From the NCBI GenBank assembly GCA_030038655.1, contig JASHSP010000026.1, positions 1 to 35,364 of the forward strand: a DNA stretch of 35,364 nucleotides, read 5' to 3'. The position numbers were made by a program, and so were the translations under genes. Below, in pieces: positions 27,434 to 35,364 of this stretch (within the stretch, counting starts at the first letter, position 1; each line of letters begins with the position of its first letter). The notes under the pieces are model-generated. The model saw only the letters and a program-made list of their open reading frames with translations. It did not search any database and was not told the origin of the DNA. This stretch comes from Thermoplasmata archaeon. GTDB taxonomy: Archaea > Thermoplasmatota > Thermoplasmata > Lutacidiplasmatales > UBA184.

Positions 27434-28813
27434 CTACGCCGAGGCGCCGAGCTCGGAAAGCGCACGGCGGACGCGTTCCAGGCCCAGATCGGCGAGCGCC
27501 CGGGCGCGTGCCGGCTCCTTCGCCTCCGCGGAAACCCGGAAGATCGGCTCGGTACCGGACGGGCGCAACAGGACCCACCCTCCCGGCAGGTACGCCTTGA
27601 TCCCGTCGATCGTCTCGACCCGCTCCGCCGTCGCGCGCATCGACTCGGAGACCTTGGCGATCACCCGGTCCCGATACTCGGCGGGGCACGCGACCTTCTC
27701 CTTGACGAGCGTGTAGCGCGGTATCTCCCGCACCAGGTCGGCGAGGGGGCGACCGGTCCGCGCGAGAACGTCGAGGAGGGTGGCGGCCGCCATCGCGCCG
27801 TCGCGCGCGAGCTGGAACCGCGGGAAGACGAGACCGCCGTTGTCCTCGCCGCCGAACACCGCCCGGCGCGCCATCATCTCGTGCGTGATGGACGGCGAGC
27901 CGACGCGCGTGTAGACGACCGATCCTCCGAGCGGTCGGACGGTGTCCTCCACCGCCTGCGACGCGGCGACCGGCACCACGACGGTCCCCCCGCCGTGCCG
28001 CTCGACCGCATCCCGCGCGAGGAGGGCCAGCATCTGCTCGCCGGGGACGTACCGACCCGCGGCGTCCACGAAGACGGCCCGGTCGGCGTCGCCATCGTGC
28101 GCGATCCCGAGGGCGGCGCCGACCGCGGGGACGGCGCGGCAGAGGTCGGCCAGGGCCGCTTCCGTTGGCTCCGACGGCCGGCCAGGAAACGTCCCGTCGA
28201 CATGCGCGTTCAGCGTGATCGTGCGGCACCCCAGCCGGCCGAGCAGTGCGGGGCTCGTCGGGATCGACGCGCCGTTGCCGCAGTCGAGGACGACCGAGAA
28301 GTTCCGGGCGGCGATCCGCGCGGGGTCGACCTGCGCGACGATCCCGTCGAGGTACCGCTCCGCCCCCGCCGGATCGGCCACGACGCTCCCAATCCGGGAG
28401 TACGGGACGGTCGGGCTGACGCCCCGTTCGACCGCGGCCTCGATCGCCTCCTCCGTCGCGCGCGTCACCTCCAGCCCGTCCGCTCCGATGCACTTGAGGC
28501 CGTTGAACTCGGGCGGGTTGTGGGACGCGGTGACGATGACGGCCAGGTGGGCCCCGACCCGGGGGACATTGTACTGGATCGCGGGAGTCGCCAGGAGGCC
28601 TAGGTCGATGACGCGATGGCCCGCGGCCGCGAGCGTCCCGGCCACGACCTGGGCGAACGCGGGGCTGGACGTTCGACCGTCGCGTCCCACCGCGAGGGTC
28701 GCCGGGGCGGGAACGATCGAGGCGATGGCGCCCGCCACCCGGGTCACGAACGGGGCGGTGAACGTTTCTCCGACGACCTCCCGGATGCCGTTGGTTCCGA
28801 ACAGTCGGGCCAT
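27434..28813 (-). CDS. glmM: Phosphoglucosamine mutase / phosphohexomutase
   Basis: MARLFGTNGIREVVGE start, catalytic serine loop VTASHNPPEFNGLK, metal site DGDADRAVFVD, EDNGGLVFP, phosphate loop LRPSGTEPIFRV. Confidence 0.9.
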   Translation of the reverse strand: MARLFGTNGIREVVGETFTAPFVTRVAGAIASIVPAPATLAVGRDGRTSSPAFAQVVAGTLAAAGHRVIDLGLLATPAIQYNVPRVGAHLAVIVTASHNPPEFNGLKCIGADGLEVTRATEEAIEAAVERGVSPTVPYSRIGSVVADPAGAERYLDGIVAQVDPARIAARNFSVVLDCGNGASIPTSPALLGRLGCRTITLNAHVDGTFPGRPSEPTEAALADLCRAVPAVGAALGIAHDGDADRAVFVDAAGRYVPGEQMLALLARDAVERHGGGTVVVPVAASQAVEDTVRPLGGSVVYTRVGSPSITHEMMARRAVFGGEDNGGLVFPRFQLARDGAMAAATLLDVLARTGRPLADLVREIPRYTLVKEKVACPAEYRDRVIAKVSESMRATAERVETIDGIKAYLPGGWVLLRPSGTEPIFRVSAEAKEPARARALADLGLERVRRALSELGASA

Positions 28814-28843
28814 CTCCGCTCGTCCGCCGAGAAGCGACCGCGC

Positions 28844-28850
28844 CTATAAG
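28844..28850. promoter_or_regulatory. Shared TATA-like element between divergent glmM-like and Mut7-C genes
   Basis: CTATAAG on plus (CTTATAG on minus) in the 76-bp divergent intergenic region. Confidence 0.45.
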
Positions 28851-28889
28851 CGCGGGAACCGTTATGCGCGGCGGTTCCCCGTACGGCCG

Positions 28890-29366
28890 GTGACGCCCCC
28901 GCGATGGCTGGCGGACGAGATGCTGGGACGCCTCGCAAGATACCTCCGGTTCGTCGGCTGCGACACCGAGTACGGGCGGGGGCTCTCCGACGACCAGCTG
29001 CTCCGTTCGGCGGAGGAGGGGGACCGAGTGATCCTCACGCGCGACCGGGGACTGGCGCTTCGTTCCCCCCGGGTCTTCCTCATCGACAGCACGGCGATCT
29101 CGGAGCAGTTCCGGGCCGTGCGCGCTCGGTGGCCCGAAACCCCCGCCGAGCCGCGGTTCGAGCGGTGCACCGAGTGCAACGGGGTGCTCGCCCCGTACCG
29201 GCTCGGCACCCACCCCGAACGCGAGACGTCCGTGCCCCGCCGTGAGGGGAGGACCGTGGGGAACGTGTTCGCGTGCGGCTCCTGCGGACACCTGTACTGG
29301 GAAGGGTCCCACACCGCCCGCGTACGCGAGCGCCTCCGAGCCTGGGCCGGGGGAGGTCCCGCATGA
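28890..29366 (+). CDS. Mut7-C RNase domain protein
   Basis: GTG start: RWLADEMLGRLARYLRFVGCDTEYGRGLSDDQLLRSAEEGDRVILTRDRGL, then zinc ribbon CTECNGVL...CGSCGHLYWEGSH. Confidence 0.88.
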   Translation: MTPPRWLADEMLGRLARYLRFVGCDTEYGRGLSDDQLLRSAEEGDRVILTRDRGLALRSPRVFLIDSTAISEQFRAVRARWPETPAEPRFERCTECNGVLAPYRLGTHPERETSVPRREGRTVGNVFACGSCGHLYWEGSHTARVRERLRAWAGGGPA

Positions 29367-30367
29367 TCTCGTGCTACGTCGAGCCGTCCGGGGAGTCGTC
29401 GCCGCTCGCCCGCGCCGAGACGGCCGCCGCCGCGGAGGCGGTCGGCGGAGGACTCGCCCCGGATCCTCTCGCGCTCTCTCCGCTGATCGCGGTCCGGCTC
29501 CCCGACCTCCCCTCGATCGGCGCGCTGTCGGCACGCCTCGCTCTGGCCCGCCGGTGCCTCCGGACCGTTCACCCCGGTCTCGACCCGGAGGCGGCGGCGT
29601 CGCTCGAAGGGAGGGACGGGCGGTCGGCGGTGTTCCGGCGAGTCGGTCGGTCGGAGGGCTCGAGCGACGCAGCGGTCCGGGCCGCCGGGAAGGCGTACCG
29701 GGCCGGCGGCGGCGTGATCGACCTCGAGAGCCCCGAACGACGCTACTGGCTCGCGACGTCGGCGTCCGGGGACGCGCGGCTGCTTCGGGAGGCGGCGCCC
29801 GTGGACCGGCGAGCGTCGGCCGCGCGCGCGATGCCGCGCCTCCCGTTTCAGCGACCGGTGTCGTTGGCACCGCGCCTGGCCCGGGCGGCAGCCAACCTGG
29901 CCCGAGCCCGGCCGGGGGATCGGGTGGTGGACCCGTTCCTGGGGACCGGTGCGCTGCTCGCCGAGGCCGCCCTGCTCGGCGCGACCGTGTTCGGGATCGA
30001 CCGCGACCCGACGATGGTCCGCGGCGCGCTCGCCAACTTTGCCCACCTCGGGGTCTCCGCAGCCGAACTCCTCGAAGGGGACGCGGGGGAGGTCGACTTC
30101 GCGGACCCGGGCCTGCGGTTCGCTGCCGTCCTGACGGACCCGCCGTACGGCCGAGCCGCCCGGGCGGGCCGAGAGGGCGCGGCCGCTGTCTGGCGCCGGG
30201 TCGTGCCGCGGTGGGCGGAGCGGGTGGTGCCCGGGGGCCGGGTGGTCGCCGTCGTTCCAACCGGATTCGAGCCGCTCGGGGAACCGTGGGTCCCCGTGCT
30301 GGCCGTTCCCGTGCGGGTCCACCGGAGCCTCACCCGCGAGTTCCGAGTCTACGAGCGGGCCCCCTAG
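29363..30367 (+). CDS. TrmG10-like tRNA (guanine-N2) methyltransferase
   Basis: PFQRPVSLAPRLARAAANLARARPGDRVVDPFLGTGALLAEAALLGA...GIDRDPTMV...VLTDPPYGRAA: SAM motif plus DPPY. ATGA overlap with Mut7-C. Confidence 0.82.
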   Translation: MISCYVEPSGESSPLARAETAAAAEAVGGGLAPDPLALSPLIAVRLPDLPSIGALSARLALARRCLRTVHPGLDPEAAASLEGRDGRSAVFRRVGRSEGSSDAAVRAAGKAYRAGGGVIDLESPERRYWLATSASGDARLLREAAPVDRRASAARAMPRLPFQRPVSLAPRLARAAANLARARPGDRVVDPFLGTGALLAEAALLGATVFGIDRDPTMVRGALANFAHLGVSAAELLEGDAGEVDFADPGLRFAAVLTDPPYGRAARAGREGAAAVWRRVVPRWAERVVPGGRVVAVVPTGFEPLGEPWVPVLAVPVRVHRSLTREFRVYERAP

Positions 30368-31941
30368 GGGAACGACGCCGAAAGGGAGATCGACGCGCTT
30401 CCACCGTTCGCGGGGGCGCAGACCTCGTTCGTGCTCAGGTCGACCACGACGAGGAGGGCCGGTTGCGGGTTCGAGAAGAGAACCTCGATCGCGGCGCTCG
30501 AGGAGGCTCCGATCGTGATCCAGTCGGATCCGGGGACGCTGGCCGACCCCCCGGTGAACGGCCCGACGGTCGCCGCGCCCGGGAGGACGAACGTCCAGCT
30601 GGCGTTCGCCTCCCATCGGGCGAGCGCGCTGCCGTTCAGCGGGGTGGCCACGCCCCCGGAGCCGTTCACCGAAACGGTCTGCACAGCGATGGAAAACAGG
30701 AAGCCGTGCGGTACCGGGTCCTTGTTTTGGACCGTGGCCGAGAAGTTGGCCGCGATGCCGGACGCGTGGGCCGGATAGGCGACGCTCGGGTTCTCGAACG
30801 CGACGGCTCCCGGTGCTGCCGCGAGCGGCACCACGACGAAACCGCCGATCAGGATCGCCGCCACGCAGACGCCGAGGGCGTACCGTTTCGTGTCGAGCGG
30901 GGTGAGGTCGTTGAGGGGCGGTGGGTGTCGCAGTCCGAGGAAGAGGACGAGGAACGCGAACAGCAGCCAGCCCGTGTAGAGGAAACCGATCCCGAACAGC
31001 AGGATCGCGGCGGCGTAGCTGACGTACCGGGAACGGTCGCCGAGCAGGGCGCGGAAGATGTGGCCGCCGTCCAGCGACCCCGCCGGGAGCAGGTTGATCG
31101 ACGTCACCAGGATGCCGACCCATCCGGCGAACGCGAGCGGATTGTGGAGCGTGGCGATCGCGGGCGGGAAGAACAGGCCGAGCAGGTTCCAGAAGAACGA
31201 CGAGCCGAGGAGGAGGTTCCCGTACCCCTGGCCGAGGATCGTGATGCCGCAGTAGGTCAGCGGCGCGGACGGCGAGTGCGCCGAAAGGTACAGTCCGGCG
31301 AGGGTGATCGGGATCGCGGCGGCGAACCCGGCCAGCGGGCCGGCGGCACCGACATCGAAGAGCGCCTTGCGGTCCGGGAACGGCGAACGGATGCTGACGA
31401 ATGCCCCGAAGGTCCCGATCAAGAGCGGGGGCGGGATCGGGATGAAGTACGGCAGGGAGGCGTCGAGGTTCCGGCGGCGGGCCACGACGTAGTGCGCCGA
31501 CTCGTGGATCCCGAGGATGGCCATCAGCGGGGCCGCGAAGTAGATCGCGCCGAAACCGAGGTCGGACGGGGTCAGGGCCAGCTGCCCCTCGTAGGTGAGC
31601 CAGATGAGGCTGCCGGCGAAGACGGTGGTGCCGAACGTCGCGGCGAGCAGAGCGAGGTTCACCCAGAGGCGGCGCGGCCCGAGCTTCGGGCGTCGGACGA
31701 CCTCGATGAACTTCTCCCCCGCCGAACGTCGAAGGAACGGGACGTACCCTTGGCTCCAGAGTTGCTGGCGGAGCGCGTCGAACTTCGACTCGAGCGTCGC
31801 GCGGTCGGTGTGGACCGCGAGGAGCAGCGACTGCGGCGCGATTCGCGTCTCGTAGACCGGAAAGAACGACGTGACCGCCGTCCGGATCCGTTCGAGCTCG
31901 GTACCGCCGGAACCCCCGCGGGGGACCGACCGTCCTTCCAT
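30364..31941 (-). CDS. Site-2 protease family (M50) membrane metalloprotease
   Basis: HESAH zinc motif in MAILGIHESAHYVVARRRNLDASLPYFIPIP; distal NLLPAGSLDGGH motif; multiple TM segments; C-terminal beta-rich ectodomain. Confidence 0.9.
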   Translation of the reverse strand: MEGRSVPRGGSGGTELERIRTAVTSFFPVYETRIAPQSLLLAVHTDRATLESKFDALRQQLWSQGYVPFLRRSAGEKFIEVVRRPKLGPRRLWVNLALLAATFGTTVFAGSLIWLTYEGQLALTPSDLGFGAIYFAAPLMAILGIHESAHYVVARRRNLDASLPYFIPIPPPLLIGTFGAFVSIRSPFPDRKALFDVGAAGPLAGFAAAIPITLAGLYLSAHSPSAPLTYCGITILGQGYGNLLLGSSFFWNLLGLFFPPAIATLHNPLAFAGWVGILVTSINLLPAGSLDGGHIFRALLGDRSRYVSYAAAILLFGIGFLYTGWLLFAFLVLFLGLRHPPPLNDLTPLDTKRYALGVCVAAILIGGFVVVPLAAAPGAVAFENPSVAYPAHASGIAANFSATVQNKDPVPHGFLFSIAVQTVSVNGSGGVATPLNGSALARWEANASWTFVLPGAATVGPFTGGSASVPGSDWITIGASSSAAIEVLFSNPQPALLVVVDLSTNEVCAPANGGSASISLSASFP

Positions 31942-31944
31942 CGG

Positions 31945-32262
31945 TCAGTCACCGGCCGTCGCGGACTTTCGCAGTCGCTTGGCCCGTTCCTTCGCGGAGT
32001 AGCCGGTCGCCTCCTCGAGGAAGCGGTTGTATCGCGCGATCGTGTCGCGGGCGACCTCGTCCGGAACCTTCGGGTTCATCCGGAGATCGATGCCGAGCTC
32101 CTTGCCCTCGACCCGCGCGCGGAGTTGCTCGATCGCGCCGTAGGTGGCGGTCACGACGTCGCCGCTGACCGTCGCGGCGCCGAAGTGGGCCCGAAGGATC
32201 CGTTCGAGGGCGTCGGGGTTGAGGTTCGCTCGCGCCTGGGCCCGGACTGGGTAGTTCTGCAC
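31945..32262 (-). CDS. DUF5611-like protein
   Basis: Compact 105-aa ORF MQNYPVRAQARANLNPDALERILRAHFG..., in tandem with the M50 gene. Family name is from memory. Confidence 0.6.
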   Translation of the reverse strand: MQNYPVRAQARANLNPDALERILRAHFGAATVSGDVVTATYGAIEQLRARVEGKELGIDLRMNPKVPDEVARDTIARYNRFLEEATGYSAKERAKRLRKSATAGD

Positions 32263-32319
32263 GCTCGGCCGTCGAGCCGGGCGGCCGATAATAAGCCTGC
32301 CGGCCGAGGGGTCGCGGGC

Positions 32320-32541
32320 CTAAACGGTTTCCACTTCGAGGAGGACGCGGAACCCGCGCAGCTGCCGCGTCAGCTCGTCCGATAGGCCGAGGACCTGCTC
32401 CCGCGACGCGGTACCGCGCCAGTCGTAGACGAAATCGTAGTTTCCGTGGGTCGGCCGGAACCCGAACGATAGCAGGCGATCCGCGACCGCCGACGGTTTG
32501 GCCCCCTCGCTGTCGAAGGTGACCCGGATGTACGTCTCCAT
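32320..32541 (-). CDS. Small conserved-looking hypothetical protein (73 aa)
   Basis: METYIRVTFDSEGAKPSAVADRLLSFGFRPTHGNYDFVYDW...: balanced composition, alternating beta/alpha pattern, fits the gap between co-directional genes. Confidence 0.6.
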   Translation of the reverse strand: METYIRVTFDSEGAKPSAVADRLLSFGFRPTHGNYDFVYDWRGTASREQVLGLSDELTRQLRGFRVLLEVETV

Positions 32542-32565
32542 CGCCGACGGAACTGCCTCCGGGTA

Positions 32566-33378
32566 TCAAAGGGATTTCGGCCGAGACGGCCGCGCCAGTC
32601 GATAGACGGACTCCCGCAGCGCCGAGAGGCTCGCTCCCGGCACGCGCCGCGGGTCCAGCGCGACCGCCGACGACCGCTCGACCACCACCCACCCTTCCGG
32701 GGGGGTCGACCGCGCCACGCCGAACGCGAGGGACCGACGCCGCACGGCTCGATCGGCCAGCCGACGGGCGCGCCGTGTCGCCGTCGCCCTCGCCGGGCCG
32801 GCCCCCCGAACGAAGCGAACTCGGCCCCGGGGGAACGCCCGTCGAAGAGCGGCCGCTACCGCGGGGCGGTCGCCGTCGCTCTCGAGACCGACCCCGATCG
32901 AGATCGGCCCGCGGCGCCGTCCGCTCGGGTCGATCTCCCCCCACCGGATGCGGCGCGAGCTCACCGGCAGGAGATCCTGGCCGAGGACCAGGGGCACGAT
33001 CACGAGCGGGACCGGCGGGCGGCCGAGGCGCCGACGCACGGCGTTGACGGCCGCTCCCCCCGCCACCGTGTCGGCCGACACGACGAGCGCGTCCACGTCC
33101 GCCGCCGCGGAACCGCCGACCCCGTCGTTCAGCGGCACGGCCCGCCACCGGCGGTCCGGATAGTTCGATCGGATCCAACGGCGAACGGCCCGGGAGCGCG
33201 CGGAGTACGGTTGGATCGTTTCCGACCGGGGCTTCGGGTGGGCCGCCAGGAACCGGTCCGTCGTGATCCCGATCGAGACCCGGCGGCCGGACCGGAAGGC
33301 GGTGCTCAGCAGGGCCTGGTGCCCGACGTGGAACCGGTCGAACGTACCGCCGAGCACGACATGGCCGAACCGAGGCAC
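32566..33378 (-). CDS. coaD: Pantetheine-phosphate adenylyltransferase (archaeal type) with extra C-terminal domain
   Basis: GGTFDRFHVGHQALL nucleotidyltransferase motif, VSSRRIRWGEID; about 110 extra C-terminal residues. Confidence 0.85.
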   Translation of the reverse strand: MPRFGHVVLGGTFDRFHVGHQALLSTAFRSGRRVSIGITTDRFLAAHPKPRSETIQPYSARSRAVRRWIRSNYPDRRWRAVPLNDGVGGSAAADVDALVVSADTVAGGAAVNAVRRRLGRPPVPLVIVPLVLGQDLLPVSSRRIRWGEIDPSGRRRGPISIGVGLESDGDRPAVAAALRRAFPRGRVRFVRGAGPARATATRRARRLADRAVRRRSLAFGVARSTPPEGWVVVERSSAVALDPRRVPGASLSALRESVYRLARPSRPKSL

Positions 33379-33388
33379 CGGCGTCCCC

Positions 33389-33577
33389 CTAGACGAAGTG
33401 GGCCAGGAAGACGATCAGGAGGAGGGCGATCGAGCCGTACAGGAGGAGCGTGTAGTTCCGGCGGGTCCGTGCCTGGTTCTCCCGGACCTGGGCGCACGCC
33501 TTGCCGCACGTCTGCGACCCCGTCGCGCAGACGCGGCCGCACACCTTGCAGTGTCGATGGTCCCCTTCCGCAGCCAC
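33389..33577 (-). CDS. Small DUF2116-like zinc-binding membrane protein
   Basis: HCKVCGRVCATGSQTCGKACAQ Cys motif followed by one TM helix YTLLLYGSIALLLIVFLAHFV; 62 aa. Confidence 0.7.
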   Translation of the reverse strand: MAAEGDHRHCKVCGRVCATGSQTCGKACAQVRENQARTRRNYTLLLYGSIALLLIVFLAHFV

Positions 33578-33636
33578 GGCGGGCGGAAAAGGGCGGCCGT
33601 CCCCTTATCGTTACCCCGCCGAACGTCCGGGGGCGA

Positions 33637-35322
33637 TCAGGTCCGCCGGGGTCGGCGCCGGGGATCCTGGCTCGCCGGCTCGGAGGTGTCGGAAAGCTGC
33701 GGGTCCATCGGGTTCGGTGGGTCAAGGGGGTAGCCGCTCTCGTACGGATCCATCGGGTCGGCAGGTCGGCGCGCGGGAGGGATCGGGGCGGCGGACGAGC
33801 CGCCGCGGGTCCCCCGACGCGGCTGGCGGTGGGAGGTCGGGTACGCGGGCGGGGGCAGCCCGCCGCCGGGGGAAAGCTGGCGCAGGAGGCTGAGCCAGAT
33901 CCGCCCGTGGGTCGCGACGGACGCTTCCAGCCGGTCGCGGAGCTCCGCGGCCCGCTCGAGCGAGTCGCCCTCCAGGCGCCGGAGTTCGTGCTCGACCTCT
34001 TTGCGCAATGCGTCGAACCGGGCATCGAGCGACTTCTCCTGGTTCTCGGCGCCCGCGCCGGAGACCTTCAGCCAGGTCTGGCGGACGACCGGGAGTACGT
34101 GGTCGTTGACCACCATGAGCCGCCGCTCGAGGTCGTCGAGCTCGCCGCGCACGGTCAGCTCGACCCGCGCGAGGTCGTCGCTCCGCTCCTCGACCTTCGC
34201 GTCGATCGCTTCGATTCGCCCCACCGTCTGTTCGCCCTGCTGCCGGATGCGTTCCTCGGCGGCCTCGACCGCCTCGGCGAACACCTTCCGCTGTTCGACG
34301 CCCTTCGCCTCCACGATGCGGGCGAGGCGTTCGCGCAGCGAGGCGTCGAACTGGGGTGACGCGAGCGAGTGCTCGACGTTCTGCTCGAGGTCCGCCTTGA
34401 GGCGGGCCAGCAGCTCGACGTACTTCTCCTCGGCGCGAGCCTGGTCCTCGCGGATGCGAAGCTCGAAGAACGATTGCATCCGTACCTGGAGGCCCGCGAC
34501 CGCGGCCGTCTGCGCCTCGGAGATCTCGGCCAGCCGCGCGTCGCGCTCGACCGCGAGACGCCGTTCGGTCTCCGTGATCCGCGCGTCCTGCGCGGCGGCC
34601 AGGCGGCTCGACTGGGCCGCGAGCGTCGTGTCGAGCTTCGTTTCGAGCTCCTTCGCCCGGCCCTCGAACAGGAGTTGGGTTCGCTGTTCGGTGTCCCGGA
34701 TCTCCCTGGCGGTCGTCTGCGCCGCGGCGTCCAGGTGCTGCTTGAGGATCTCCCGGACCCGGCTCTCGATCTCTTCCCGGAGCGCGGTCCCCTGCTCCTT
34801 TGCCTCGAAGATCTCGAGGTCGAGCTGGGCGACCAGGGCCGCGCGGAGCTCCTCCTCGGCGTTCGCCGACTGAGCGGAGATCTGATCGGCCGTTTCCTTG
34901 AGCTCGCGCCGGAATCGCTCCGCCCAGCCTTCGGAGGTCGTGCGGACGGCTTCGGCGACGCGCGCGTCGAGCTGCCGGGAGAGCTCGTCCGTGATCGTGG
35001 GGGCGGGCGCCGGGGGACGGGCCGCGGCGGCCGACTCGGCCGCGCCGAGCCGGGATTCGAGGTCGGACCGGACGGTGGCCGCCGTACGGACCGCGGCCTC
35101 GGCGAGCTCGCGCGCTCGCGCATCGAGGGTCAGGTTCCATCGGGCCTCCGCGTCCCGCACCGCACGCGCCACGCGTTCGTCCACGGCGGCGAGGTCGATG
35201 GGGGGTCGCGCGGGCGGGGCCGATACCGGTGGTGAGGAGGGAGCGGTTACCGGGGGCCGGAGCAGGCCCGTCGGAGGCGCGGGCGCGGCCCGAGGTGGGG
35301 GGGGCACCGCGACCGGGGCCAT
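33637..35322 (-). CDS. Long coiled-coil protein with Pro-rich disordered ends; may extend beyond window
   Basis: Extended heptad-like Ala/Glu/Arg-rich region, Pro-rich N- and C-termini. No in-frame stop between 35322 and the window end, so the true start may lie outside. Confidence 0.72.
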   Translation of the reverse strand: MAPVAVPPPPRAAPAPPTGLLRPPVTAPSSPPVSAPPARPPIDLAAVDERVARAVRDAEARWNLTLDARARELAEAAVRTAATVRSDLESRLGAAESAAAARPPAPAPTITDELSRQLDARVAEAVRTTSEGWAERFRRELKETADQISAQSANAEEELRAALVAQLDLEIFEAKEQGTALREEIESRVREILKQHLDAAAQTTAREIRDTEQRTQLLFEGRAKELETKLDTTLAAQSSRLAAAQDARITETERRLAVERDARLAEISEAQTAAVAGLQVRMQSFFELRIREDQARAEEKYVELLARLKADLEQNVEHSLASPQFDASLRERLARIVEAKGVEQRKVFAEAVEAAEERIRQQGEQTVGRIEAIDAKVEERSDDLARVELTVRGELDDLERRLMVVNDHVLPVVRQTWLKVSGAGAENQEKSLDARFDALRKEVEHELRRLEGDSLERAAELRDRLEASVATHGRIWLSLLRQLSPGGGLPPPAYPTSHRQPRRGTRGGSSAAPIPPARRPADPMDPYESGYPLDPPNPMDPQLSDTSEPASQDPRRRPRRT

Positions 35323-35364
35323 AGGGCTCGAGGATGTCGCGGGGGGCGCGGCCGCCGGCGCCGG

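Noticed and set aside
28864-28893. Mini-ORF ATG...TGA (MRGGSPYGR) overlapping the Mut7-C GTG start, possible leader peptide
   Set aside because: The nearby TATA-like element predicts a TSS downstream of this ATG, so it is probably not in the transcript.
27294-30260. 988-aa minus ORF and similar 1047-aa plus ORF at 29242-32385
   Set aside because: They span several recognised genes in other frames and have Arg/Pro/Gly-rich composition without motifs.

Overview
High-GC archaeal window, most likely Thermoplasmatota (inferred from thermopsin/A5 peptidases, FTETGLP-type surface repeats, a DUF5611-like protein and archaeal-type CoaD). The left half (1-16.4 kb) holds three giant secreted or surface proteins in tandem: a 5'-truncated one with a C-terminal TM anchor, then two paralogous thermopsin-family proteins (2143 and about 2485 aa). 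Both paralogs carry beta-helix-like segments, PKD/Ig-like tandem arrays (240-bp and 261-bp units) and FTETGLP modules, and they share a non-TM C-terminal tail. The right half (16.5-35.4 kb) is compact. It contains a GNAT acetyltransferase; an uncharacterised three-gene minus-strand operon (possible kinase-like protein, helical/coiled-coil protein, membrane protein with cytoplasmic zinc ribbon); a PadR-ABC transporter operon; a GH15 glucoamylase-like enzyme; TauE/SafE plus DUF1634; a phosphoglucosamine mutase-like enzyme; a Mut7-C RNase and a TrmG10-like methyltransferase; a site-2 protease; a DUF5611-like protein; CoaD with an extra C-terminal domain; a small zinc-finger membrane protein; and a long coiled-coil protein. 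No CRISPR, tRNA, rRNA or transposase was recognised. The most interesting items are the uncharacterised operon, the conserved tail of the thermopsin paralogs, the structured RNA elements flanking the first thermopsin gene, and the repeat mosaicism, including a 137-bp exact duplication ending at a chimeric junction near the window start. All family assignments are by eye; no database search was run.
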